A stretch of DNA of 64,000 bases, taken from assembly GCA_036262035.1 (NCBI GenBank), contig DATAJS010000031.1, positions 186,001-250,000 on the forward strand. Reading direction: 5' to 3'. This DNA is from Burkholderiales bacterium. GTDB lineage: Bacteria > Pseudomonadota > Gammaproteobacteria > Burkholderiales > SG8-41. Under the pieces are notes generated by a model, which saw only the letters and a list, made by a program, of their open reading frames with translations, had not been told where the DNA came from and ran no database searches. The position numbers and the translations under genes are program-made. Positions 8,427-16,391 of this stretch are shown here, one piece after another (position 1 is the stretch's first letter; each line of letters begins with the position of its first letter).

Positions 8427-10127
8427 TCAGGTCGCCTTCCCGAAGCCGCCGCCGCCGGCCGTCTGCATCACCACGCGATCGCCTTTCTTCAGCACCCACG
8501 TCTGCGCCGGATCGATCGCCTCGCCGTTGAGCGTCAGCCCGCCGACCTTGCCGTTCTCGCCGCCGAGCAGTCCCTGCGGCGCCGAGCGGAAGCGCGTCAT
8601 GATCATCGACGCCAGCAGCGGCGAGTCTCCGGTGATCTCGATCTCGAAGCTCATGCCGCCGCCGCCGCGCCGCGCGCCGTTGCCGCCGCTGTCGCGGCGG
8701 ATGCTGCGCTCGATCACGCGCAACGGCGCCTGCTGCTCGAACACTTCGATCGGGGTGTTGCCGAGGTTCGACGGGAACGACAGCGCCGAATAGCCTTCGC
8801 GCGACTGCGTCGCGCCCTGCCCCGCGTTCATGAAGCAGATCGAGGAGTACGGCCGTCCGTCTTTCTCGCCCGCGACGGTGATCGACGAGTTCGAAGAGCC
8901 TTCCGCGATCGCGCGCTCGGGCAGCGCTTCGCTAAGCGCCATGATGATCGCCGGCACCATCATGTGGCCGATCATGCCGCGCCCGCCGCTCGCCGCCGGA
9001 TAGCGCGGGTTGAAGATCGAGCCGAGCGGCGCGGAAGTCGTGATCGGCAGGAAGCTGCCTTCGTTGTTCGGCACGTCGGGCGAGAGCAGCGCTTTCACCG
9101 CGTACGCCGAGTATGCGAAGCAGTAGATGGGCACGACGTTGACCGCGCGCGGCACCTGGTCGGAGGAGCCGGTGTAGTCGATCGCGATGGTGTCGCCTTT
9201 CACGTTCACGGTGCAGTCGATGACGATAGGCTCCTCGAAGCCGTCGTGCTCGAGCCGCGAGTGATACACGCCGTCCGGCACCGCGCGGATCGCCTTCCTC
9301 ATCGCGGCCTCGGAGCGGCGGCGTATCTCCGCGCCGAGCGCTTTGATATCGACGTCGTCGAGCAGCGGCTGCAGGCGCTCCTCCATCATCTTGCACGCGG
9401 CGACCTGGGCCCACAGATCCCCGATCGTCATCTCGGGCACGCGCACGTTCTGCGCGATCATGTCGAAGAGCGTCTTGTTGGGCTTCCCCGCATCGAGCAG
9501 CTTCAACCGCGGAATCTGCAAGCCTTCCTGATAGATCTCGCGCACCCCCGCGTTGCGCAGGCTCCCGCCGATGTCCGGCATGTGCGACACGACCGCGGCG
9601 AATGCGACGATCTTGCCCTTGCGGAACATCGGCATCGCGATGCTGACATCGTGGATGTGGCCGGTGCCCATCCACGGGTCGTTGGTGATCATCACGTCGC
9701 CGGGCTTGAGCGTGCTCGCCGGAAAGACGTCGAGAAAATGCTTGACCGTCGCCGGCAGGCTGCCGATGAACGACGCGATCGACATCGTCGACTGCGCCAG
9801 CGACCGCCCTTCGGAATCGGTGAGCACCACCGCGAAATCGTTCGCTTCGCGCACCAGCACCGAGAACGAGGTGCGGATGAACGCGGTCGACGCTTCGTCG
9901 ACCATGCTGACCAGGCGCTTCCAGTGAATCTCCAGCGCGATCGGATCCAACGCGGCGCCGCGCGCCTTACGAGCGTCATTCCCGCGCAAGCGGTGCTTGC
10001 CGTCATTCCCGCGCAGGCGATGCTTGCCGTCATTCCCGCGTAGGCGAGCCTTGCCGTCATTCCCGCGCAGGCGGGAATCCATTTTGACTTTGCCTTCCCG
10101 CCCCTTCACCTGTTTCACCCGCTTCAT
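8427..10127 (-). CDS. hyuB: Hydantoinase B / oxoprolinase B subunit with repeat-derived N-terminus
   Basis: 566-aa HyuB-family subunit (N-methylhydantoinase, acetophenone carboxylase, 5-oxoprolinase B-type), partner of HyuA for ATP-dependent ring opening or carboxylation. Family sequence begins near residue 60 (LDPIALEIHWKRL) and includes TNDPWMGTGHIHDV and a Gly-rich C-terminus (TAGGGGFGKA). The ATG at 10127 overlaps the hyuA stop (TGATG) and has AAGGAG five bases before it. Residues 16-51 are four in-frame copies of a 9-residue unit containing RLRGND, encoded by an intergenic-type palindromic repeat. A TTG at 9950 would remove them but has no good ribosome site. Substrate unknown. Confidence 0.88.
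   Translation of the reverse strand: MKRVKQVKGREGKVKMDSRLRGNDGKARLRGNDGKHRLRGNDGKHRLRGNDARKARGAALDPIALEIHWKRLVSMVDEASTAFIRTSFSVLVREANDFAVVLTDSEGRSLAQSTMSIASFIGSLPATVKHFLDVFPASTLKPGDVMITNDPWMGTGHIHDVSIAMPMFRKGKIVAFAAVVSHMPDIGGSLRNAGVREIYQEGLQIPRLKLLDAGKPNKTLFDMIAQNVRVPEMTIGDLWAQVAACKMMEERLQPLLDDVDIKALGAEIRRRSEAAMRKAIRAVPDGVYHSRLEHDGFEEPIVIDCTVNVKGDTIAIDYTGSSDQVPRAVNVVPIYCFAYSAYAVKALLSPDVPNNEGSFLPITTSAPLGSIFNPRYPAASGGRGMIGHMMVPAIIMALSEALPERAIAEGSSNSSITVAGEKDGRPYSSICFMNAGQGATQSREGYSALSFPSNLGNTPIEVFEQQAPLRVIERSIRRDSGGNGARRGGGGMSFEIEITGDSPLLASMIMTRFRSAPQGLLGGENGKVGGLTLNGEAIDPAQTWVLKKGDRVVMQTAGGGGFGKAT
9975..10085. repeat. Four tandem 27-nt palindromic repeat units inside hyuB
   Basis: Units start at 9975, 10002, 10029 and 10056, each beginning GTCATTCCCGCG. 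The fourth is the full palindrome ending GCGGGAATCCA. The unit length of 27 nt is a multiple of three, so all copies are read in the hyuB frame. The same palindrome occurs at 46176, 49414, 50554 and 56176. Confidence 0.9.
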
Positions 10128-12262
10128 CAAAACTCCTTGATCCGCACCGACACCGTGTAATCGGGCAATATCGTCACGTCCGCCGCCACCGGCACCACGA
10201 GCGTCGACTCGCGCTCTTCGAGAATGACCGGCCCCGGGAGCTTCGCGCCGGGCGCGAGCGAATAGCGGTCGTAGACCGGCACCTTGCCGTATCTCTTCTT
10301 CAGAGGCAGGAAGATCTCGCGCCTGCCGCGCAGCACCGGCTTCGCCGACACGCGCTCGTCGCCCCACATGAAGCGGTGGCTCTTCACCACCGAGCGGCCG
10401 GTCAGCCGCCACGTGATCACCTGCGGCAGCGCGTTGGGCACGAGGTGGCCGTAAAGCTGGCGATAGCGCTTCTCGAACTCCTTCAGGAGCGGCGCCTCGG
10501 TGGACTTCGCGATCTTCTGCCACGGCACGCTTACCGACACGTTGTGTCCCTGCCCCGCATAGCGCATGTCGGCGCCGATCCACCACGTGATCTTCGCGTC
10601 CCCGGCGCCCGCGGAAGCGAGCTCGCGCTCGGCGTCCGCGCGCAGGTCGGCGTAGACCTTCGCGATGCGCGACCAGTCGATCTCTTTCACGAGCGTCGGG
10701 TTGGACCAGCTCCGGTCGACTCTCGCCGGCGCGGCGAGCAATCCGAGGCACGAGCCCGCGCCCGCGGCGATCGTCGCCAGCACTCGGGGGATCTGCAGCT
10801 TGCGCGCGACCTCCACCACGTGCACCGGTCCCGCGCCGCCGGTTGCGACCATCGTGAACTCGCGCGGGTCGTGACCTTTCTCGGCGATGTGGATGCGCGC
10901 CGCGGCGGCCATGTTCTCGTTGACGATGTTGCAGATGCCCCACGCGACGTCGGTCGTGGTGAGCGCGAGCTTTTTCGCGATCCGCTCGAGCGCCGCTTCG
11001 GCGAGATCGCGCCGGAGCTTCATCTCCCCGCCGAGGAAGTTGTCGGCATTGAGATAGCCGAGCACGAGATCGGCATCGGTGACCGTCGCATCAGTGCCGC
11101 CCTGCCCATAGCACGCCGGCCCCGGATCGGCGCCTGCGCTCTCGGGACCGATGTTGAGCAACCCGAGCTCGTTGACGTGCGCGATCGAGCCGCCGCCGGC
11201 GCCGATCTCGATGAGATCGATGCTCGGGATGAGCATGGGCAGGCCCGAGCCGCGCTTGAAGCGGTGCACGCGCGCGGCTTCGAAGCTGTGCGCGATCAGC
11301 GGCTCGCCGCCGACCGCGACGCAGGCTTTGGCGGTCGTGCCGCCCATGTCGAACGCGAGGATCTGGCCGATGCCGTTGGCGCGCGCGGTATTGAGCGCGG
11401 ACAGCACGCCGCCCGCGGGCCCCGACTCCAGCAGCAGGATCGGCGTCTCCGCCGCGGCCTCGCCGGACGTGAAGCCGCCGCTCGACACCATGATGCGCAG
11501 CGGCGCACCTTTCGAGATCGCGTTCACGCGATCGTCGAGCTTGCGCAGGTAGTCCGCCATCAGCGGCTGCACGTACGCATTGCCGACGGTGGTCGACATG
11601 CGCTCGAACTCGCGGATCTCGCGCGCGAGGCCCGACGACACCGACACCGCGACGCCCGGCAGGCGCTCTCGCAGCACCTGCGCGATCTTCTTCTCGTGCT
11701 CGTCGTTGACGTACGAGTGCAGCAGACACACCGCGACGGCGTCGACGTCGAGGCTTCGTATCTCTTCGACTAGGCGATCGAGCTCGGCGTCGGACAGCTT
11801 CGTGACGACTTCGCCGGACGCGTCGAGGCGCTCGTCGGCTTCCACGCGTGCATTCGTCGCGACGAGCGGCCTGGGCAGCTCGAGGTTGAGGTCGTAGAGG
11901 TCGTAGCGCCACTCGCGGCCGATGTCGAGCACGTCGCGCGTGCCTTTGGTGACCACCAGGCCGGTGTTCGCGCCTTTGCGCTCGATGAGCGTGTTGGTGA
12001 CGAGCGTCGTGCCGTGCACGACCTCCGACACCCGCAGCGCAGGCGCCTCGCCTGTTTTCACATTGCGTGGCCTTTCTGCAGGCGAGGGCGCCTGCGCTAC
12101 TTTCATCTGCTTCACGAGGTCGGCCATCACCGTCGTCACCGCTTCGCCCGGATCGCGCGGGGTGGTCAGCGTCTTAGCCACCCAGATGCGGCCGTCGACC
12201 GAGGCGAGGCCGTCGGTGAACGTGCCGCCGATGTCGACGGCGATGCGCGCGGATCGCTTCAT
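10127..12262 (-). CDS. hyuA: Hydantoinase A / oxoprolinase A subunit
   Basis: 711-aa HyuA-family ATPase subunit that works with HyuB. N-terminal ATP-binding motif VDIGGTFTD (residues 9-17), EVVHGTT, FDMGGTTAK and IGAGGGSIA are intact, and the length matches the family. The ATG overlaps the stop of the upstream Bug gene (ATGA), so the three genes (Bug, hyuA, hyuB) are translationally coupled. Residues about 55-77, between the first ATP-binding segment and EVVHGTT, are a 23-residue insertion encoded by an imperfect hairpin element. It sits at what is normally a short surface helix-loop, so activity may survive. Substrate unknown, probably an imported lactam, hydantoin or cyclic amide. Confidence 0.9.
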   Translation of the reverse strand: MKRSARIAVDIGGTFTDGLASVDGRIWVAKTLTTPRDPGEAVTTVMADLVKQMKVAQAPSPAERPRNVKTGEAPALRVSEVVHGTTLVTNTLIERKGANTGLVVTKGTRDVLDIGREWRYDLYDLNLELPRPLVATNARVEADERLDASGEVVTKLSDAELDRLVEEIRSLDVDAVAVCLLHSYVNDEHEKKIAQVLRERLPGVAVSVSSGLAREIREFERMSTTVGNAYVQPLMADYLRKLDDRVNAISKGAPLRIMVSSGGFTSGEAAAETPILLLESGPAGGVLSALNTARANGIGQILAFDMGGTTAKACVAVGGEPLIAHSFEAARVHRFKRGSGLPMLIPSIDLIEIGAGGGSIAHVNELGLLNIGPESAGADPGPACYGQGGTDATVTDADLVLGYLNADNFLGGEMKLRRDLAEAALERIAKKLALTTTDVAWGICNIVNENMAAAARIHIAEKGHDPREFTMVATGGAGPVHVVEVARKLQIPRVLATIAAGAGSCLGLLAAPARVDRSWSNPTLVKEIDWSRIAKVYADLRADAERELASAGAGDAKITWWIGADMRYAGQGHNVSVSVPWQKIAKSTEAPLLKEFEKRYRQLYGHLVPNALPQVITWRLTGRSVVKSHRFMWGDERVSAKPVLRGRREIFLPLKKRYGKVPVYDRYSLAPGAKLPGPVILEERESTLVVPVAADVTILPDYTVSVRIKEF
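12036..12098. repeat. In-frame inverted repeat (AGCGCAGGCGCC element) inside hyuA
   Basis: Left arm 12036-12054 (AGCGCAGGCGCCTCGCCTG) is the reverse complement of right arm 12079-12098 apart from one extra base, with a 24-base spacer. The insertion adds about 23 codons and keeps the hyuA frame. The architecture is that of a mobile palindromic element rather than family sequence. Confidence 0.85.
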
Positions 12263-13218
12263 TCGAACTTGATGTGCTGCTCGCGTATCACCTTGCCCCA
12301 CTTCGCGGTCTCCTGTTTCTGATGCGCGACGAGCTCTTCGGGCGCGCTGCCGACGGGATCGATGCCCTGCAATCTGAGCTTCTCGCGGATGTCGGCGGCG
12401 CCGAGCGCTTTGACGAGCTCGCGATGCACGCGCGCGATCGGGTCTCTGGGCGTGGCCGCCGGCGCGAACATCGCGAACGATGTCACCGACTCGAAACCGG
12501 GCAGACCCGATTCGGCGATCGTCGGCAGGTCGGGCATGAGCTGAGTGCGTTTCGCGGTGCTGGTCGCGATGGGGCGCAGGCGCTTCGCTTCCGCCTGCGG
12601 CAGCGCGGTGATCACGTCGACGAAGGAGAGCGCGGTCTCGCCCGCGATCAGCGCCTGCGCCGAAGGCCCGCCGCCCTTGTAAGGCACGTGCGTCATCCTG
12701 ATCTGCGCCAGGTTCATCAGGAGCTCGGTCGCCATGTGGCTGGTCGCGCCGACGCCGGCGGTCGAGAACTGGATCTGCGCCGGGCGGCTCTTCGCCAGCG
12801 CGATCAGGTCGCGCACCGAGTGCACCGGCAGCGACGGATGCACCGAGAGAATCTGCGGGCTGATCGCGACGAGCGAGATCGGCGCGAACGCTTTCTCGTT
12901 GTCGTACTGGAGCGTCTTGTAGAGATGGGGCGCGATCGCGAAGGTGCTGTTGGTCGCGAGGAGCAGCGTATAGCCGTCGGGCGGCGCCTTCGCGGCGTAC
13001 GCGTGGCCGATCGTGCCGGTCGCGCCGCTCCGGTTGTCGACGACCCACTGCTGGCCCGTCGATTCGGCGAGGCGCTGCGCGAGGATGCGGCCGATCGAAT
13101 CGGTCGAGCCGCCCGCGGCCCACGGGATGACGAGGCGCACCGGTTTCGCCGGATAGTCCTGCGCGGACGCCGCGCAGACGAAGAGCACGAGCACACAGAC
13201 AACGCACACACGGAACAT
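12259..13218 (-). CDS. Bug/TctC-type solute-binding protein
   Basis: 319-aa periplasmic binding protein of the tripartite tricarboxylate transporter (Bug/TctC) family: signal peptide (VCVLVLFVCAASA), then YPAKPVRLVIPWAAGGSTD, VVDNRSGATGTIG and MTHVPYKGGG. The ATG at 13218 has AGGAGG eight bases upstream. It is the first gene of the Bug-hyuA-hyuB operon, so its ligand is probably the substrate of HyuAB. No TctA or TctB membrane partner is encoded in the window. It is divergent from the next Bug gene. Confidence 0.92.
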   Translation of the reverse strand: MFRVCVVCVLVLFVCAASAQDYPAKPVRLVIPWAAGGSTDSIGRILAQRLAESTGQQWVVDNRSGATGTIGHAYAAKAPPDGYTLLLATNSTFAIAPHLYKTLQYDNEKAFAPISLVAISPQILSVHPSLPVHSVRDLIALAKSRPAQIQFSTAGVGATSHMATELLMNLAQIRMTHVPYKGGGPSAQALIAGETALSFVDVITALPQAEAKRLRPIATSTAKRTQLMPDLPTIAESGLPGFESVTSFAMFAPAATPRDPIARVHRELVKALGAADIREKLRLQGIDPVGSAPEELVAHQKQETAKWGKVIREQHIKFE

Positions 13219-13309
13219 CGTGGGTTCCTCCTGACGCGTTTCTGACCGCCTGCTCATTCTATTGAGGTCACGCTAATATGGAAGCCCGGCCGTTCACATA
13301 GAGGACGCT

Positions 13310-14275
13310 ATGACGTGCAGAGCGGTGTGTATCGGAATCGTCGCGCTCGCGAGCGCTTCGGCGTGCCTTGCGCAGCAGAGCTTTCCCACGCGGCCGGTGC
13401 GCATCATCGTGGGCTTCCTGCCCGGCAGCAGCCAGGACATGCTCGCGCGCTACATGGGGTCCAGGCTCACCGAGCGCTTCGGCCAGCAGATCGTGGTCGA
13501 CAACCGCGCCGGCGCCAACGGCATCATCGGCGCCGATCTCGCGGCCAAAGCGACGCCCGACGGTCACACGCTGCTCATGATGTCGACGTCGCACACGATG
13601 AATGCGGCGGTCCAGCCCAGGCTGCCGTTCGACCCGGTGAAGTCGTTCTCGCCGGTCGCGATGCTGGGCGCCGGGCCGCTGGTGCTGGTCGCGAATCCTT
13701 CGGTTCCCGCTTCCAACGTCAAAGCGCTGGTCGAGCTCGCGAGGGCGAAGCCTCGAATGATCACCTACGCCGCCGCCGGTACGGGCGGCATCAATCACTT
13801 CGGCGGCGCGCTCTTCGCGCGCACCGCGGGCATCGAGCTCACGCACGTGCCTTACAAAGGCGGCGTACCCGCCCTCACTGACGTGATGAGCGGGCAGGTC
13901 CAGCTCATGTTCGGCACGATGCCGCTCACGCTGCCCCAGATCAGGGCGGGCAAGGTGAAGGCGCTCGGCATCACGAGCACCAAGCGCTCGCCGCAGCTCG
14001 CGGAAGTGCCGACGATCGCCGAAGCGGGCGTTCCCGGCTACGAGATCAGCACGTGGTGGGGCGTGCTCGCGCCGGCCGCGGTCCCGGCCGCCGTGGTCCG
14101 CATCCTGAACACCGAAATGTCGGGCATCATCACGCAACCCGAAGCGCAGCAACGCCTCGAAGCGGAAGGCGCGGCGCCGTGGCCGATGCCGCCCGCCGAA
14201 TTCGCTCGCGTCATCGCGACCGAGATCGAGAAGTGGCGGCGCGTCGCGCGGGAAGCCCACATCAAGCCGGATTGA
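13310..14275 (+). CDS. Bug/TctC-type solute-binding protein
   Basis: 321-aa binding protein with signal peptide (ALASASACLAQ) and family motifs FPTRPVRIIVGFLPGSSQD, VVDNRAGANGIIG and LTHVPYKGG. GAGG precedes the ATG by five bases. It is co-directional with, and 15 bases before, the luciferase-like monooxygenase gene, suggesting that the imported ligand or its product is oxidised by that enzyme. Divergent from the Bug-hyuAB operon across a 91-base spacer that must hold both promoters. Confidence 0.92.
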   Translation: MTCRAVCIGIVALASASACLAQQSFPTRPVRIIVGFLPGSSQDMLARYMGSRLTERFGQQIVVDNRAGANGIIGADLAAKATPDGHTLLMMSTSHTMNAAVQPRLPFDPVKSFSPVAMLGAGPLVLVANPSVPASNVKALVELARAKPRMITYAAAGTGGINHFGGALFARTAGIELTHVPYKGGVPALTDVMSGQVQLMFGTMPLTLPQIRAGKVKALGITSTKRSPQLAEVPTIAEAGVPGYEISTWWGVLAPAAVPAAVVRILNTEMSGIITQPEAQQRLEAEGAAPWPMPPAEFARVIATEIEKWRRVAREAHIKPD

Positions 14276-14290
14276 AGGGAGAGCCAGAAG

Positions 14291-15331
14291 ATGAAGTTCA
14301 GCAATTTCCTGTTCCCCGCCGCGATGGATCCCGCGGACGACCATCGCGTCATCCAGGAGACGCTGGCCGAGGCGCAGCTTTGCGATGCGCTCGGCATGGA
14401 GATGCTGTGGCTCGCCGAGCATCACTTCGACGGCATCTGCGCCTACGTCGACCCGGTGAGCTTCGCGGCCGCGCTCGCGTCGAGCACCCGGCAGATCCAC
14501 ATCGGCTTCGCGGTCGCGCAGATGTCGCTGCACCACCCGATCCGCATGGCCGAGCAGATGTCCCTCATCGACAACATCAGCAAGGGACGCCTCACGGTCG
14601 GGCTGGGACGCGGCACCGCGTACAACATCTACGACTACCAGGGCTACGGCATCGACCCCAGGGAAGCGTACGAGCGCCTCGTCGAGTCCGAAGAGATCAT
14701 GATCAAGGCCTGGACGACCGAGAACTACGAGCACAAGGGCAAGTACTGGAACATCCGCCTGCCGCTGCTGCGCCCGCGGCCGTATACCAAGCCGCATCCG
14801 GCGATCATCCGCGCATGTGCGGGCGAAGAATCGATGCTGGGCATGGCGCGCGAAGGCCGGCCGTTCCTCATGAACATCCAGACCAACGAAGTGACGAAAG
14901 CCCGGATGGACCTGTATCGCAAGACGATCCGCGAATCGGGTTTCGACGAAGCCCGAGTGCAGCAGTGTGTCGACGACACGTGGATCTGGCGCAACATCTT
15001 CGTCGGCGAGACCGACGCCGAAGCCAGGCGCCTCGCGCTCGGCGCCTGGGAAACCCAGCAGGAATTCCGCAAGACGATGCGCAGGCGCGTGTACCAGGAG
15101 CAGGGGCTCCTGCTCAAGGAAGAAGCCGGCACGCCGTCGCGCGACCAGGTCCAGCACTCGCTCCTGTGCGGCTCTCCCGACACGGTGTGCGAAGAGATCG
15201 CCAAGATCGACAGGATCGGCGTCGGCGGGCTCATCCTCGTGTTCCGGCTCGGCCCGATGCCGTACGAGGTGGCCGCGCAGAGCATACGGCTGTTCATGGG
15301 GAAGGTGGCGCCGAACTTTCGGAAGACGTGA
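14291..15331 (+). CDS. Luciferase-like (LLM class) flavin-dependent monooxygenase
   Basis: 346-aa member of the bacterial luciferase-like TIM-barrel monooxygenases, which use reduced FMN supplied by a separate reductase. Motifs include WLAEHHF near residue 38, RQIHIGFAVAQMSLHHPIRMAEQ and GRLTVGLGRGTAYNIYDYQG. GGGAG lies upstream of the ATG. The gene follows a Bug gene with a 15-base gap. Substrate unknown. The repeat element at 15329 begins inside its stop codon. Confidence 0.88.
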   Translation: MKFSNFLFPAAMDPADDHRVIQETLAEAQLCDALGMEMLWLAEHHFDGICAYVDPVSFAAALASSTRQIHIGFAVAQMSLHHPIRMAEQMSLIDNISKGRLTVGLGRGTAYNIYDYQGYGIDPREAYERLVESEEIMIKAWTTENYEHKGKYWNIRLPLLRPRPYTKPHPAIIRACAGEESMLGMAREGRPFLMNIQTNEVTKARMDLYRKTIRESGFDEARVQQCVDDTWIWRNIFVGETDAEARRLALGAWETQQEFRKTMRRRVYQEQGLLLKEEAGTPSRDQVQHSLLCGSPDTVCEEIAKIDRIGVGGLILVFRLGPMPYEVAAQSIRLFMGKVAPNFRKT

Positions 15332-15454
15332 CGGGTAGGACGGTGAGGGGTGAACCGGGTGACGGATGAAACGGTGACGGCTGACGTCGCGCGAACGCCT
15401 TTCGTCACCGCCTTATCCGTCACTGCCTTATCCGTCGCCGCTTTATCCGTCACC
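15329..15454. repeat. Inverted pair of tandem short repeats (GGTGACGGATGA type)
   Basis: Left arm 15329-15386 repeats GGTGACGG/GGATGA-like words; right arm 15403-15454 carries the complement (CGTCACCGCCTTATCC three times). The two arms can fold into one long imperfect hairpin between the monooxygenase and DyP genes. Unit length is about 16 bases on the right arm. It is not a CRISPR, because there are no unique spacers. Confidence 0.75.
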
Positions 15455-15503
15455 TTTGAACGGCCTTAGAATTGCCGGTGCTCGTAAACACGCCACTTCG
15501 TTC

Positions 15504-16391
15504 ATGTCGATCACCTCAAAAGTACAACCCGGAATCCTCAAAGCACCCCCCGTCGTCGCGCGATCGCTGACGTTTCGCATCGAGAACGCCGATGAAGTCG
15601 GCGCGGCGCTGAAGCGTCTCGCCGCCGAGCACCAGTCCGCGTGCGACATCGTCGCCGTCGGCGAGCCGTGCACGCTCGCGCTCGACGCGACCGTTCCCGG
15701 CCTGCGCACCTTCCCGGCGATGTCGGGCGCCGGGTGCGCGGTGCCGTCGACGCAGGATGCGCTGTGGATACGCGTCTGCGGTCCCGATCGCGGCGTGGTG
15801 TTCGACGCCGCGCGCAAGGTGCGGCAGATCCTCGCCGGCGCTTTCCGTCTGGCCGATGCGCTCGACACCTTCGTCTATCACGGCGGCCGCGACCTCACGC
15901 GTTTCGAAGACGGCACCGAGAATCCCAAGGACGACGCCGCGATCGACGCGGCCATCGTCAGGGAAGGACCGATCGCCGGCTCGAGCTTCGTCGCAGTCCA
16001 GCAATGGGTGCACGATCTCACGCGCTTCGAAGCGCACACCGACCAGGAGCGCAACGACATCATCGGCCGCGACGCGGAGACGAACGAAGAGCTCGAAGAC
16101 GCGCCCGAATCGGCGCACGTGAAGCGCAGCGCGCAGGAGAACTACGACCCGCCGGCGTTCATGCTCCGGCGTTCGATGCCGTGGGCCGGCGTCGACAAGG
16201 AAGGGCTGGAGTTCGTCGCCTTCGTCGCGGGCGTCGACACGTTCACGCGCATGATGCGGCGCATGGCCGGACGCGAGGACGGCATCGTCGACGGCCTCTT
16301 CTCGTTCTCGCGGCCGGTCACCGGCGGCTTCTACTGGTGTCCGCCGGCCGCCGACGGCCGCCTCGACCTCTCGTTCCTGTTCAAGTCGTGA
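15504..16391 (+). CDS. Dye-decolourising (DyP-type) heme peroxidase
   Basis: 295-aa YfeX-like DyP peroxidase. The distal GXXDG motif is present as FEDGTENP (near residue 134), with the proximal heme His in SAHVKR near residue 204, followed by the conserved ENYDPPAFMLRRSMPW and a C-terminal GGFYWCPP. No signal peptide, so cytoplasmic. I prefer the ATG at 15504 (MSITSKVQPGIL); an ATG at 15456 would add 16 residues. Its last 11 bases overlap the convergent MFS gene. Confidence 0.9.
   Translation: MSITSKVQPGILKAPPVVARSLTFRIENADEVGAALKRLAAEHQSACDIVAVGEPCTLALDATVPGLRTFPAMSGAGCAVPSTQDALWIRVCGPDRGVVFDAARKVRQILAGAFRLADALDTFVYHGGRDLTRFEDGTENPKDDAAIDAAIVREGPIAGSSFVAVQQWVHDLTRFEAHTDQERNDIIGRDAETNEELEDAPESAHVKRSAQENYDPPAFMLRRSMPWAGVDKEGLEFVAFVAGVDTFTRMMRRMAGREDGIVDGLFSFSRPVTGGFYWCPPAADGRLDLSFLFKS

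Noticed and set aside
9975-10085. Four regularly spaced 27-nt repeats, CRISPR-like at first sight
   Set aside because: The units are directly adjacent with no unique spacers, are within a coding frame, and there are no cas genes nearby.
15329-15454. Tandem words with regular spacing, possible CRISPR or iteron origin
   Set aside because: The two halves are reverse complements of each other and there is no spacer diversity, rep gene or AT-rich region.
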